Assembly (NCBI GenBank): GCA_016256075.1
Contig: SDVU01000344.1
Coordinates: forward strand, 1-14,662
Source: Dictyocoela muelleri
Lineage: Eukaryota > Microsporidia
Reading direction: 5' to 3'
Length of the DNA stretch: 14,662 nucleotides
Part shown: positions 1 through 7,829 of the stretch, piece after piece
Numbering within the stretch: the stretch's first letter is position 1
Layout: the number at the start of each line of letters is the position of its first letter
The notes under the pieces: model-generated
What the model saw: the letters and a program-made list of their open reading frames with translations, nothing else
What the model was told of the DNA's origin: nothing
The model's database searches: none
Translations under genes and position numbers: made by a program

Positions 1-102
1 ATCAATGTATAATGCCAAAAAGGGTATATCGTGAGTAAAAAAATTTTCCGCAGGAAAATTTTTTTTACTCGCGATATACCCTTTTTGGCATTATACATTG
101 AT
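1..102. repeat. Near-perfect palindrome at window edge
   Basis: Two ~50-bp arms are reverse complements of each other: the left begins ATCAATGTATAATGCC and the right ends GGCATTATACATTGAT. They differ at one clear position (GTGAG against CTCGC read in reverse) and at the tip. There is almost no spacer. It could be a small fold-back element or the end of a longer inverted repeat. Because the window starts exactly at the outer end, an assembly-edge artefact is also possible. No coding potential is visible. Confidence 0.85.
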
Positions 103-247
103 ATCTAAGAACAGTGATTTTAGTTGGTTATAAAATATTATAATTTCAGAAATTTCTAAAAACGGACAGATTTAGAGATTTTTAGATCCGTATTCTGGCA
201 CTAGTACCCATTATTTGAAGTATCACATTGAATAATAATTTATATTA

Positions 248-385
248 CAGGGTTTGTCACTTTTTATTTCCATATTTATTAATCAAAATTCACCATTTTA
301 AAAAATTAATTAAAAAATAATTTTTTTTCCTAATCAAAATTCCCAATTTGTCAATCAAAAATCCACATTTTAAAAATAAAAATTC
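248..385 (+). repeat. Left TIR of Tc1/mariner element with iterons
   Basis: This ~138-bp inverted repeat matches 1485-1621 along nearly its full length. It holds three copies of a motif close to AATCAAAATTCACCATTT, near 281-298, 332-349 and 353-370, all in the same orientation. Such subterminal repeats are typical transposase binding sites in long-TIR members of the superfamily; binding here is inferred. Confidence 0.85.
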
Positions 386-387
386 AA

Positions 388-1406
388 ATGATTATTAACC
401 CTTATATGGGAACAGAAATAACACAGGAAATCCGAGAATTAATTAAAATGTATTTTTTGGATGGATTGAAAGTGGTAGAGATAGCAAGAAGATTAAAAAA
501 ATGCCGTTCTACTGTGGGTAAAATAATTAAAAAATTCAAACATGAAGGCATAATTAAAGCCAAAAAACGAGGTGGTGATCAGAAAACGATTTTAACAGCT
601 GAACATAAAAATATTAAAAAAATATCCTTGATAATGATGCCACGATTAGCCTGCGAATGATTAAAGATAAACTATGTTATGATCATGAAATTTCGATGTC
701 TTTAAAAACAATTGAAATGGTCATTCATGGATTTCATTATTCATTAAAAAGATTAACTCTAGTGCCTGCTCGTCGAAATAGTATCGATTGCATAAATAAT
801 AGGCGCTTATATGCTCAACAAATTTATCAGTTATTAGCAGAAAATGATGGCCAAAATATTATTTATATCGATGAAGCTGGATTCAACGTATCTATGCGAC
901 GTTCTAGAGAAAGATATTTAATAGGCAGCCGAGCAACTGCGATCTTTAAAAATATAAAGTCAAGAAATATAAATTTATGCGCAGCAATTTCAAAATGTGG
1001 CATTATTCATCATAAATTAAGAATCACTGCGTAAAATATAAACAGTTTTTTTGTATTTTAAACAGAAATAATAACGATATTAACTGAAAAGGGTATCACT
1101 AATGTATTTTTTATATTGAATAATGTTCCTTTTCATAAGTCAGAAATCATAAAAAATTTAATCAATGATTCAGGGCATAATATTTATATTTACTAGCTTA
1201 TTCGTTATTTTTAAACTCGATTGAGAACCTTTTTTCACAATGGAAAGAAATTGTTTGGGGGCAAATATTAATAATGAAGAAGACCTTTTTTAAAAATTAA
1301 TGATGCAATTTCTTATTTAAGTGTAAAGGACTGTGGAAATTATTACAAAAATATGCTTAAGTTTTTATCAAGATGTCTTAATAATGAAGAAATCATGGAT
1401 GGATAA
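388..1406 (+). pseudogene. Broken Tc1/mariner-type transposase
   Basis: The first piece (388-660) has a paired-type helix-turn-helix around residues 12-55, including FLDGLKVVEIARRLKK and STVGKIIKKF, the DNA-binding part. The second piece (657-1034) holds the first catalytic motif IYIDEAGFN (Asp codon 870-872) followed by RYLIGSRAT. Its reading frame extends upstream to the A7 run at 616-622, where a single-base slip separates it from the first piece. Later parts are still visible: an NNVPFHK motif at 1119-1139, where family members have DNVPFHK, so the second Asp appears replaced by Asn; and SLFLNSIENLFSQWKEIV, with Glu codon 1223-1225. The spacing fits a DD34E class. In-frame stops at 1032 and 1059 and further shifts near 1190 and 1280 make it inactive. 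The tail ends near 1406. Confidence 0.9.
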
Positions 1407-1484
1407 TAAAAAATTTTAATTGGAATTTTATTTTTAAATGGGATTTTTTATATGATTTTTATTGTATTAAAATTTTTTATTTTG

Positions 1485-1621
1485 AATAAATTTTTATTTT
1501 TAAAATGTGAAATTTTGATTGACAAATGGTGAATTTTGATTGACAAAAAATATTTTCTAATTAATTTTTTAAAATGGAGAATTTTGATTGACAAATGGGG
1601 AATAAAAGGTGACAAACCCTG
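1485..1621 (-). repeat. Right TIR of Tc1/mariner element with iterons
   Basis: This is the inverted partner of 248-385. Read on the minus strand it carries the same subterminal motif (AATCAAAATTCTCCATTT and relatives) three times, with spacers of similar length, interleaved with TTTGTC. The arms have diverged at scattered positions only, which suggests a fairly recent insertion. Confidence 0.85.
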
Positions 1622-1628
1622 TATAATT

Positions 1629-1742
1629 AGGAAATTTTAAAATTGATTTTTATTTAATATCTTCTTTTAGCTCCTCAACAATTCTTTAATTTTTATCTGT
1701 ATTTTCCTTCAATAATTCATATTTTTTTAGTTAATTTATCTC
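1629..1742 (-). pseudogene. Possible coding remnant with heptad pattern
   Basis: I do not recognise this gene. On the minus strand one frame reads LKKYELLKENTDKN and then RIVEELKEDIK, with two stops. Leucine/isoleucine spacing and charged residues suggest a coiled coil. It is bounded by the Tc1/mariner element on one side and the 1751-2105 repeat on the other, so it may be a piece of something larger that those insertions split. The AT-rich composition makes lysine-rich frames likely by chance, so this is a weak call. Confidence 0.2.
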
Positions 1743-1750
1743 ATATACGT

Positions 1751-2105
1751 GGGATAATATTTCGCGCGCCAACGGCGCGACTACAAAGATTTTTATTAAA
1801 AAACGCTCTTTGAAATTAACCGTGGCTTTTTACACGACTTATAATATCAGTGATATTATAAAGGCTATTGTTTTTTTTTAAAAAAAATATTAATCTTTTT
1901 TTTGAAAAAAAAAATTATAAATATGTTTTAGAAAAAAAAACAAAAATAGTTTAATAAAAAATGTTGGACTTTATAGTATATTGTATCGCTAATATTATTA
2001 GTACTTTTAAAACCCGTGGTACATTTCCAAGGGTGTTTTTAAATAAAAATCTTTGTAATCGCGCTGTTAACGCAGGTAGCACTGTAGGCGCGCGACATAA
2101 TATTT
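1751..2105. mobile_element. MITE-like fold-back element
   Basis: Imperfect inverted arms of ~100-125 bp (about 1751-1860 and 1980-2105) share ACAAAGATTTTTATT, a TCGCGCGCC end motif and a diverged ACCGTGG segment. The right arm has ~15 extra bases next to the GC-rich end. The ~120-bp centre is mainly A and T homopolymers. Short open frames on both strands at 1951-2182 fall inside the right arm and look like chance. The structure fits a non-autonomous DNA element, but I could not identify a clean target duplication or a parent family. Confidence 0.65.
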
Positions 2106-2794
2106 CTTTGGATTGTGACCAAGTATATTTATTTGAAATTTTTAGAAATTTTCGCACCATTAATTTACATTTAAATTTTTAATATTGTGGATAGATAATA
2201 TTTAATTAACTATTTTCACATCAATCCCTTCTATTAAGACTTTTATTTCTAAATTTTAAATATTATCTTTTTTCTTATTTCTGAAGCCATTGAATTACAA
2301 GTGGCGTATGCCGGCGGGGTTCTGTTATATCTCAGGAAGTATTCAATAATACTTTTGTTAACCTGGAATCTGAATACCATGAGTTCATCTTTAAACCTAA
2401 AATATTACTAAAATATTTCGAATTACATTTATTTAACTTGTCTTATTATTATCTCATATGTCCTCACAAATTACAAATCTTTTTATTGTAAAAGAGATTA
2501 ATTAAATTTTAATTAATTAAATATTTTTAAAATATGCAAACTAATGAAACTTATATTATAAATTGTAGTAGTAATAGTACAAATATTTTTTCATATTTAT
2601 TGAATAGTTTGATTTCGTGGCATACTATGTCTAACTTGCCTACTTCTTGATTGGTATTTTTCGCTTATTTTCTAGTTCATCGATCTTTTTTGCATTTATT
2701 TATATTAAAAAAATTTGTTCTCTTGTCCAATTAACTTTCCATTAATATGGTTTCCCTTTAAGCCCTTCAATGTCGTATTATTAATCATCGAGCA

Positions 2795-3076
2795 CTATTT
2801 TTGAGTTCTTAAGATCATTATTGCTTTATTATGCTGTATAAAACACATTCTTAATATGTTTGTGTTCATATTTGTCGAAAGTACATAGAATTTTCCTGAA
2901 TAATTTATGGTTTCATCTGCGGAAAAATTAAAGTCTATTCTTGCGGAGTGAGTTTTATTTAACAATTCACCATTGACACATTCAGTTGGAATAGGATTAT
3001 CTAATCGATTTGTTTCGAGTTTAAGTTTATCGAATAATTCGGTTGATACAAAATTTTTACTCTGCATCAATTTCAA
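2795..3076 (-). pseudogene. Retropepsin-like protease fragment of the LTR fossil
   Basis: A 93-residue open stretch contains NFVSTELFDKLKLE and then PIPTECVNGELLNKTHSA. It resembles the part of retrotransposon aspartic proteases that follows the catalytic motif, where an asn-phe-(ile/val)-ser start and an asn-gly turn are common. The catalytic motif itself is not seen. The gag-like region lies upstream in the same orientation, consistent with gag-protease order. It is a fossil piece and not a host gene. Confidence 0.55.
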
Positions 3077-3419
3077 TCATAGCTTTTATTTATAAAAAAT
3101 ATTTTTATTGGTATTTCTAAAGTATTTGAGTTAAGTTTTCTGCTGTTTTTTCAGTAATTTTAACCACACTTTTTATTATCCTTTTCAATTTCTTATTCTC
3201 TTATTTTTTCTTCACTTTTAATACGAGAATATGCGATTCATTCACTATTGTCATGTGTTTTTTATATAATCTACAGAATTTAGTTTTATGTTTGTATTTC
3301 TGATAATTTCTGTGTTTTTTGTATGTTCTTGAGTGTGGTTTTGATTCTGGTTCATCTCATTATTGTGAATTGTGTCATTTATAGATGTTATTTTTTATAT
3401 TAGAACTTCCTCGAATGTC

Positions 3420-3970
3420 AGTATAGCATGAAATAATCCAAGGCTTCCGTGTTCTTAGCTTTTATCATTTTAAGCTTCACAATATCATTTAAACCGTTGT
3501 GAAAGACTTCCTCGATTTTTACGCGGATAACATCTTGATTCCAATTGCAGCACATTCAGAGTTTTCGACATGTTTACATAGACCTTATATAATAAGCCTT
3601 TATTGTAATGAAATCGTCTTGCTGAATGCGATATAATTGATTTATATACTTCATAGCTGTTGTTTTGTTATATTTGAGAGACGAAAGTTTGTTGAAGAAT
3701 TCTTTGTACGATTGCACTATTCCGATTATTTATTTGATGTTAAGGTTGACAATTTGTGTTAGGGCTTCGACTAACTCTTCTTCATTTAAGTTACACATTC
3801 TTGCTGTTTCTTTTATGTTTTAACCCAGTTCTAGATGTCTTGTTCCCCGATTGACTTTAGTACGTGATTTTGTGTTTAATTTTCAGTCCTTTTTTGGAAG
3901 AAGTGTACTCGAAAATTGCCATGTCAATTTTATCTTCAATATATGCTATGTTGTTTACGTATTTCTCTTC
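3420..3970 (-). pseudogene. Gag-like region of the LTR fossil
   Basis: Minus-strand reading frames here give several peptide pieces in one order, among them NEEELVEALTQIVNLN, SYKEFFNKLSSLKYN and EVFHNGLNDIVKLKM. The pattern (a short helical domain with repeated Tyr/Phe-Leu contacts, then a segment ending in 'F..GL.D.....') is what Ty3-type Gag capsid regions show. It is broken many times. The call rests on pattern and on its position before the protease-like piece; it has not been tested against a profile. Confidence 0.45.
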
Positions 3971-4088
3971 TGCACGTATCTCTCAAAGGATTTTTAGTCA
4001 TAAGCTCATGATGACGTTACTTAGTGTGTACATATAATGTAAATTATATAGAGATTGTGTTTTTTTGAAAAAATTGGTTCTTAAACGG

Positions 4089-4357
4089 ATTAACCTATCC
4101 TTGAAGTTATCTAGAAGAAAAACGACAATATAGAAAAATAGAAGACAGTTTATGGTATTTAATATTTATGGATTATTTTTTATATACTTGTATTTTTATT
4201 TACAAATTAGGAATTTTTTCAATGTCAATTTCTTAATTTGTAAATAAAAATACAAGTATATAAATAACTAATCCAAGAATATTGAATACCTTTTAATTTC
4301 ATCTATGTTTATATATTGTCGTTTTTCTTCCAGATATGACTTCTAGGATAGGCTAAC
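4089..4357. repeat. Fold-back unit, copy 1
   Basis: The outer arms start CCTATCCTTGAAGTTATCT and end with the inverted TATGACTTCTAGGATAGG, and both include GAAGAAAAACGACAATAT or its complement. A second, perfect 29-bp inverted repeat at 4181-4209 and 4234-4262 lies inside, so the whole ~269-bp unit folds into one long hairpin with a ~24-base loop. The same unit recurs at 4471-4730. It resembles a MITE or snapback element and no coding is seen. Confidence 0.8.
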
Positions 4358-4482
4358 CCTGGTCTTACAGTTACTTTTTTTACAAAAAATCAAATAATTT
4401 TGATATGTATAGTTATTTAAATTATATTTTTATATTTGTTTGTAAAAAACAAAGTATACTATAAGATCAAGGTTAGTCTATC
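4350..4482. repeat. Inverted repeat linking the two fold-back units
   Basis: The left part reads GGCTAACCCTGGTCTTACAG. The right part is its approximate reverse complement, CTATAAGATCAAGGTTAGTC, with further pairing through TTTTTTTACAAA and TTTGTAAAAAAC. It continues outward into the flanking fold-back units, so 4320-4515 is itself one larger inverted repeat. Copies 1 and 2 are therefore arranged as a nested palindrome and not as a simple tandem. Confidence 0.7.
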
Positions 4483-4730
4483 CTAGGAGTCATATCTAGA
4501 AGAAAAACGACAATATAGAAACATAAACTAAATTTATGGCATTCGATATTCCAGGATTTTTTTATATACTTGTATTTTTTTCACAAATTAATAAATTGAC
4601 ATTTAAAATTTCCTAATTTGTAAGTAAAAATACAAGTTTATAAAAACGTTTCCAGAAATATTAAATGCCATAAAAATTAGTCTATGTTTATATTTTGTCG
4701 TTTTTTTTCTATATATGACTTCTAGGATAG
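4471..4730. repeat. Fold-back unit, copy 2
   Basis: This is the second copy of the unit at 4089-4357. Arms read CTATCCTAGGAGTCATATCT at the left and TGACTTCTAGGATAG at the right, again with GAAGAAAAACGACAATATAG and a central pair around TACTTGTATTTTT and AAAAATACAAG. Its inner loop is rearranged relative to copy 1. Its outer arms are more symmetric, so it may be the better preserved copy. Confidence 0.8.
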
Positions 4731-4887
4731 AAAAACACTTGGAGAAACAAAAATTTTTATTTGAATGCATGGGGTAGGAAACTCCTACGAAATGTTAAGC
4801 CTTTTAAACAATTTTTATTTATTCACAGTATTTGATTTTTTTTGACTGTTTTTGAGTTTTGAAAGGATCGATGATTTTAAGATTAAA

Positions 4888-5130
4888 TATCGTTTCATCA
4901 TATGGATGCTTTGAAAATACATCAATAGGTGATGTGGAAATTGAATTCAAAATAAAAGAAACATGTTATCATAGAAAAATATAATGAAGGAAGATATGAA
5001 TTGCCTTTATGAATATTTGGATGTGTTTAAATTGGTTCAGATTATTTTTTTCTATGATGTTACAGATAGATCTAAATAACTTTATGTCATTAATTGTCCT
5101 AACATCGAAAAAGAAGTAATATTGGCTGTT
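4888..5130 (+). pseudogene. Merlin/IS1016-type (ISXO2-like) transposase remnant
   Basis: Merlin-type transposases are DDE enzymes of cut-and-paste DNA transposons. Recognisable here are SIGDVEIEFK (4919-4951), where relatives have 'VEIDES.F', then KYNEGRYELPL and IFGCV (4978-5030), where relatives have 'KYnrGr....WvFGgi', then VTDRSK near 5060, where relatives have 'vedRt'. A TGA stands where the family has the Trp of W-(V/I)-F-G. The first catalytic Asp position reads Glu or is deleted. Stops and at least one frame change follow, and the region with the last catalytic residues is lost. The zinc-finger N-terminus is not seen. Motif order and spacing make the family call fairly good despite its short length (about 80 residues against ~250-300 normally). 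Confidence 0.6.
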
Positions 5131-5175
5131 TGTCTACTTTTCCGACTATAGTCGAATAAATAGACAAAAGTAAAA
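5104..5175. repeat. Short imperfect hairpin
   Basis: TTTGTCTACTTTTCCGACTA and TAGTCGAATAAATAGACAAA pair around the palindrome GACTATAGTC. It follows directly after the Merlin-type remnant, so it may be part of that element's end, but no partner end is visible on the other side. Confidence 0.4.
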
Positions 5176-5290
5176 ATAATTTAAATTAAAAAATTAAATT
5201 TTATATTAATCTATTTTCAATACCCTCTCCTTTGTTCTCGGTCAAAAAGTAGCCAAGCACCTGATATTGTGCCTGATATGTGTAAATCAT

Positions 5291-5651
5291 TGAAACTTCT
5301 TTTGAAAGATACCTACCAACAAGGGTCTTCTCTTTGAGCAAAATTTTAAATATTTTTTTAATAAAATTTAAATTTTTATTAATAATTTTAATAATATTTA
5401 ATTATAACTTTGATTATGGAGTTTCTCTCTAGAAAAAAATATGTATAATACGAAATGTGGCATTAGCAAAGGATAATAAAATTTTCTTATTATCCCCTGA
5501 AAATGTCATATTTCATATTTTACCATATTTCTTTCTGAGAGAAGGTCCTTATGGTAATATATAACCTAAATATTATATAATAATTTTAAAGGCTATGAGT
5601 AAGTTTTTTTTAATTTAAAAAAATAGTTTCCTTTCGAAAGATGCCAGCCAA
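5291..5651. repeat. Pair of ~30-bp direct repeats around a palindrome
   Basis: GAAACTTCTTTTGAAAGATA at 5292-5311 (continuing CCTACCAAC) and AGTTTCCTTTCGAAAGATGC at 5625-5644 (continuing CAGCCAA) are diverged copies in the same orientation, about 330 bp apart. A further segment at 5320-5339 (AAGGGTCTTCTCTTT) resembles the arm of the palindrome lying between them. This may be a MITE with flanking duplicated sequence. Otherwise 5140-5700 holds only AT-rich sequence. Confidence 0.45.
5418..5550. repeat. 133-bp palindrome (MITE-like)
   Basis: Arms start GGAGTTTCTCTCTAGAAA and end TTTCTGAGAGAAGGTCC. They continue inward through an ATATG..TATAATACGAAAT segment and its complement to GGATAATAA (5471-5479) against TTATTATCC (5487-5495). 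Only ~7 bases separate the arms. Mismatches are scattered. No coding potential is seen, and it fits a miniature fold-back element. Confidence 0.75.
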
Positions 5652-5716
5652 AATGTAGGCATATGCCGAAAGAATCCATAATCATTAAGATATCTGAAAA
5701 TTTATTTTTCACTATA

Positions 5717-5760
5717 CAGTCAACTCACTATAACGTGAACACTTTTTACGTGAACATAAC
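5717..5760 (+). repeat. Left TIR of pogo/jerky-type element
   Basis: It begins CAGTCAACTCACTATAACGT and continues with two closely spaced GTGAAC motifs. It is preceded by TA. The matching right TIR is absent from the window. Confidence 0.7.
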
Positions 5761-5912
5761 AACGCAAACAATTTTTTCAAAAAAAATAGTCCCTTGAGAA
5801 TATTTTCTCATAAATAAAACCCATGTTCATACTAACTCTTTAACGTGAACAGTGAACATTTTTTTGATATATTTTCTTTTTTATATAAATTTTTTATTTC
5901 TTAACCGTTAGC

Positions 5913-7400
5913 ATGAACAAGAAAAAAATCAAAAATGGAGGAGAGTTAACTATAGAAAATAAAAATTGCTTGCTAAGATTCTGTAGTCAGAAATAAACAA
6001 AAATCAGCGTTTTCTAGCAAGAAAAATAATATATCTATTGTTTTTGTCAATAAGCCTTCAAAATTCAATCTATCATAAGATTTTGAAACAAATCTAAATG
6101 ACAAAAAAGCGTTTCCTCGGCTAACTAAAACAAGTGAATTAGAGCCAATCCTTTGCAAATGGTTTGTGGGTTCATTGTTTTGGAATCTTACTGTCACTTC
6201 TGATAGTATGACTAAAAATGATATTCAGATAGCAATAACAAAACTATCGATTTAAAATTTAAATGATTAAAATGGTTGACTTTAAAATTTTATGGGGCGA
6301 AACAATATCAAATCAAAGAAAAAAATGGAAAAGCTTGGGCTGTTAACATAGATTAAATAGGAGATTTTAGTGAAGATATCAATTAAAATTATTAGAATAT
6401 AATCAAAATGACATTTTCAATTGTGATGAAACGGGTATATTTTACAAGCAATCATACAAAAGAACTTATACTATGACGGAATCTGATAAAGCTAATAGTA
6501 AATTTTCTAAAGAGAGGATAACTATTTTATTTTCAGTAAGTAGATCTGGTAAAAAAACTTAAAATGCGGTGATCGAAAAATCTCGGAGAGAGATGCTTTA
6601 AAAATGTTAAATTTGAAAAACTACCAACACTTATTTTTACAATTCAAAAAGTTGAATGAGCTGTGAAATATTCAAGGCCTGGGCTGAGAAATTGAATAGT
6701 ATGATGGTAAAACAAAATATAAAGATTCTTTTATTGCTTGATAATGCTTTTATTCATAAAAAAACATGCAATTGTCAAACATAGAATTTTTTTCTTTCCC
6801 CAAACACAACTTTTAAAATCAAATCTCTTGACCAAGGAATTATCAAAGAATTCAAAGATCAATATAAAAAAATGCTTTCTAAAATGTCAGATAAGATGTA
6901 TTTAGACAATGAAATGACTTTTGAAAATGCTTTAAAGAGCGTTACTGTTCTTGATTCCTTCATATGGATAGGTAGAGTATGAGATAAAATTTTCCTTTGA
7001 AACAGAAAAAAAATGTTTTGAAATCACAATATCTAATTATTTTCCAACGAAAGAGTTTGATGTTGTTGAAATAAAGACGCAATACATCCTTTAATCTACA
7101 AAGAAAATGATTTACCAACCACAAAGCCAGTTTTGTACAACTAAAGTACAATGTTAGATGATATAATCTGGGAAAATTTATCTCAACGTAACTTATCAGA
7201 AAAAAAACGCTCAATCACAAAGTGTATTTGCATTTATAGAAATTCCTACTTCTTTAGAAGCGTAATTATAATAGAAAAACTTAAACTATATTTTTTGATA
7301 CTATTACAGAAAAATAAGTATATTTTGTGAACTAAAAGATGATCTAGAAAACGATAAAGACAGTCGAAAGCCTAAAAAAACGACTATCTAATACATAAAA
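5913..7400 (+). pseudogene. Pogo/jerky-type transposase relic (CENP-B-like HTH plus DDD)
   Basis: Pieces appear in the family's usual order. MNKKKIKNGGELTIENK at 5913 matches the start of a psq-type helix-turn-helix and runs into a stop at 5994. RLTKTSELEPILCKWF and NDIQIAITKL (6115-6245) match a CENP-B-type second DNA-binding domain. FNCDETGIFYKQ (first Asp codon 6425-6427), ILLLLDNAFIHKK (second Asp 6740-6742) and NTTFKIKSLDQGIIKEF (third Asp 6830-6832) are the DDE_1 catalytic motifs. The last two Asp codons lie 30 codons apart, the DD29-30D spacing of pogo. A tail with QSVFAFIEIPTSLEA (near 7215-7260) is followed by a charged segment. At least two frame changes and several stops make it inactive. 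Full-length relatives have roughly 450-550 residues, which fits the span. Confidence 0.82.
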
Positions 7401-7487
7401 TCAATAAATATAATTTTAAAGATACATCTACGTGTAGTATATTGCAGAAAGCCACTATGATTAATGTTGTTAGATGTTGATTAAATT

Positions 7488-7740
7488 GGAACCACCTTAA
7501 AAATTATGTTCCTTATATAATGTATTTTTAAATAATAAAAATATTTTTTTTGAAAATTTTTATCAAAAAATCTCAAAACCCTAGCGTAAAATTGTGTCCC
7601 CCTAATTTTCAATTTAAATTTTTAATTTTTTAAAATATATTTTATTAAGAATTTTAATAAATCTCAGAAGCTGTAAAATTGTGACTCCCTTTTTTAATAA
7701 AAAATCAATAATGCGAAATAAAATATAAATAAATTTTTTA
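7488..7740 (+). repeat. Degenerate left TIR of integrase element A
   Basis: AATTATGTTCCTTATATAAT near 7493-7512 aligns with the outer end of element B (AATTATGTCTTCCTGCAAAT). AATTGTGTCCCCCTAATTTT (7591-7610) and AAAATTGTGACTCCCTTTTT (7675-7694) align with the repeated unit of the palindrome (AAATAATGTCCCCCTAATTT). Spacing of about 80-90 bp between units is also shared. Identity is well below that between the two arms of the palindrome, so this copy looks older. Confidence 0.55.
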
Positions 7741-7829
7741 TCTTTAAACCATTATGGGGCGAATAATACATATAAAAAACAATGAAGAAAAAATAGCAAT
7801 TTATAACTTATTACAATAAAAATTTATTT

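Larger units (their letters stand above)
248..1621 (+). mobile_element. Tc1/mariner (IS630-like) DNA transposon, inactive
   Basis: This is a complete-length cut-and-paste DNA transposon of 1374 bp. It starts CAGGGTTTGTCAC and ends with the reverse complement GTGACAAACCCTG. Both ends are flanked by TA (246-247 and 1622-1623), the target duplication expected for Tc1/mariner. TIRs of about 138 bp frame one transposase region with a helix-turn-helix part followed by a DDE part. The transposase is broken, so the copy cannot act by itself, but its ends look well preserved and could be recognised by an enzyme supplied elsewhere. It separates AT-rich flanks that may once have been continuous. Assignment is strong from ends, TA flanks, size and protein motifs together. 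Confidence 0.92.
2200..4000 (-). mobile_element. LTR-retrotransposon fossil (Ty3-like), gag-protease part
   Basis: This is an old, badly broken minus-strand fragment of an LTR retrotransposon. Reading from high to low coordinates, the visible parts are a gag-like region (about 3420-3970), an aspartic-protease-like region (2795-3076), and a weaker stretch (about 2200-2400) that may be the beginning of reverse transcriptase. No LTR pair, RNase H or integrase of this element is visible in the window. I estimate ten or more breaks. The extent of decay suggests it is older than the Tc1/mariner copy. Ty3-like is preferred over other LTR groups from the order of parts and the protease style, with moderate confidence. 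Confidence 0.55.
5717..7440 (+). mobile_element. Pogo/jerky-type DNA transposon, decayed, right end not found
   Basis: The left end reads CAGTCAACTCACTATAACGT directly after TA (5715-5716). Both the CAGT start and the 'TATAACG' pattern are characteristic of pogo/Tigger-type TIRs. Copies of ACGTGAAC recur at 5734, 5749 and 5842 as possible binding repeats. A transposase relic follows. The expected inverse of the left end is not visible before the integrase element begins near 7488, so the right boundary is a guess and the end was probably lost when that element inserted, or by deletion. Confidence 0.75.

Noticed and set aside
1951-2182. Short open frames on both strands (69 and 73 codons)
   Set aside because: They overlap each other and lie inside the right arm of a fold-back repeat, and their peptides show no domain. 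They look like chance frames.
2290-2340. GC-richer patch considered as a tRNA or rRNA fragment
   Set aside because: No cloverleaf or recognisable rRNA core sequence; it fits better as part of the decayed minus-strand LTR fossil.
5973-6197. 74-codon minus-strand open frame
   Set aside because: It is antisense to the pogo-type transposase relic, whose CENP-B-like motif explains the sequence better.
6960-7214. 84-codon minus-strand open frame
   Set aside because: It is antisense to the C-terminal part of the pogo-type relic, and is rich in Phe, Tyr and Leu as expected from A-rich sense DNA.
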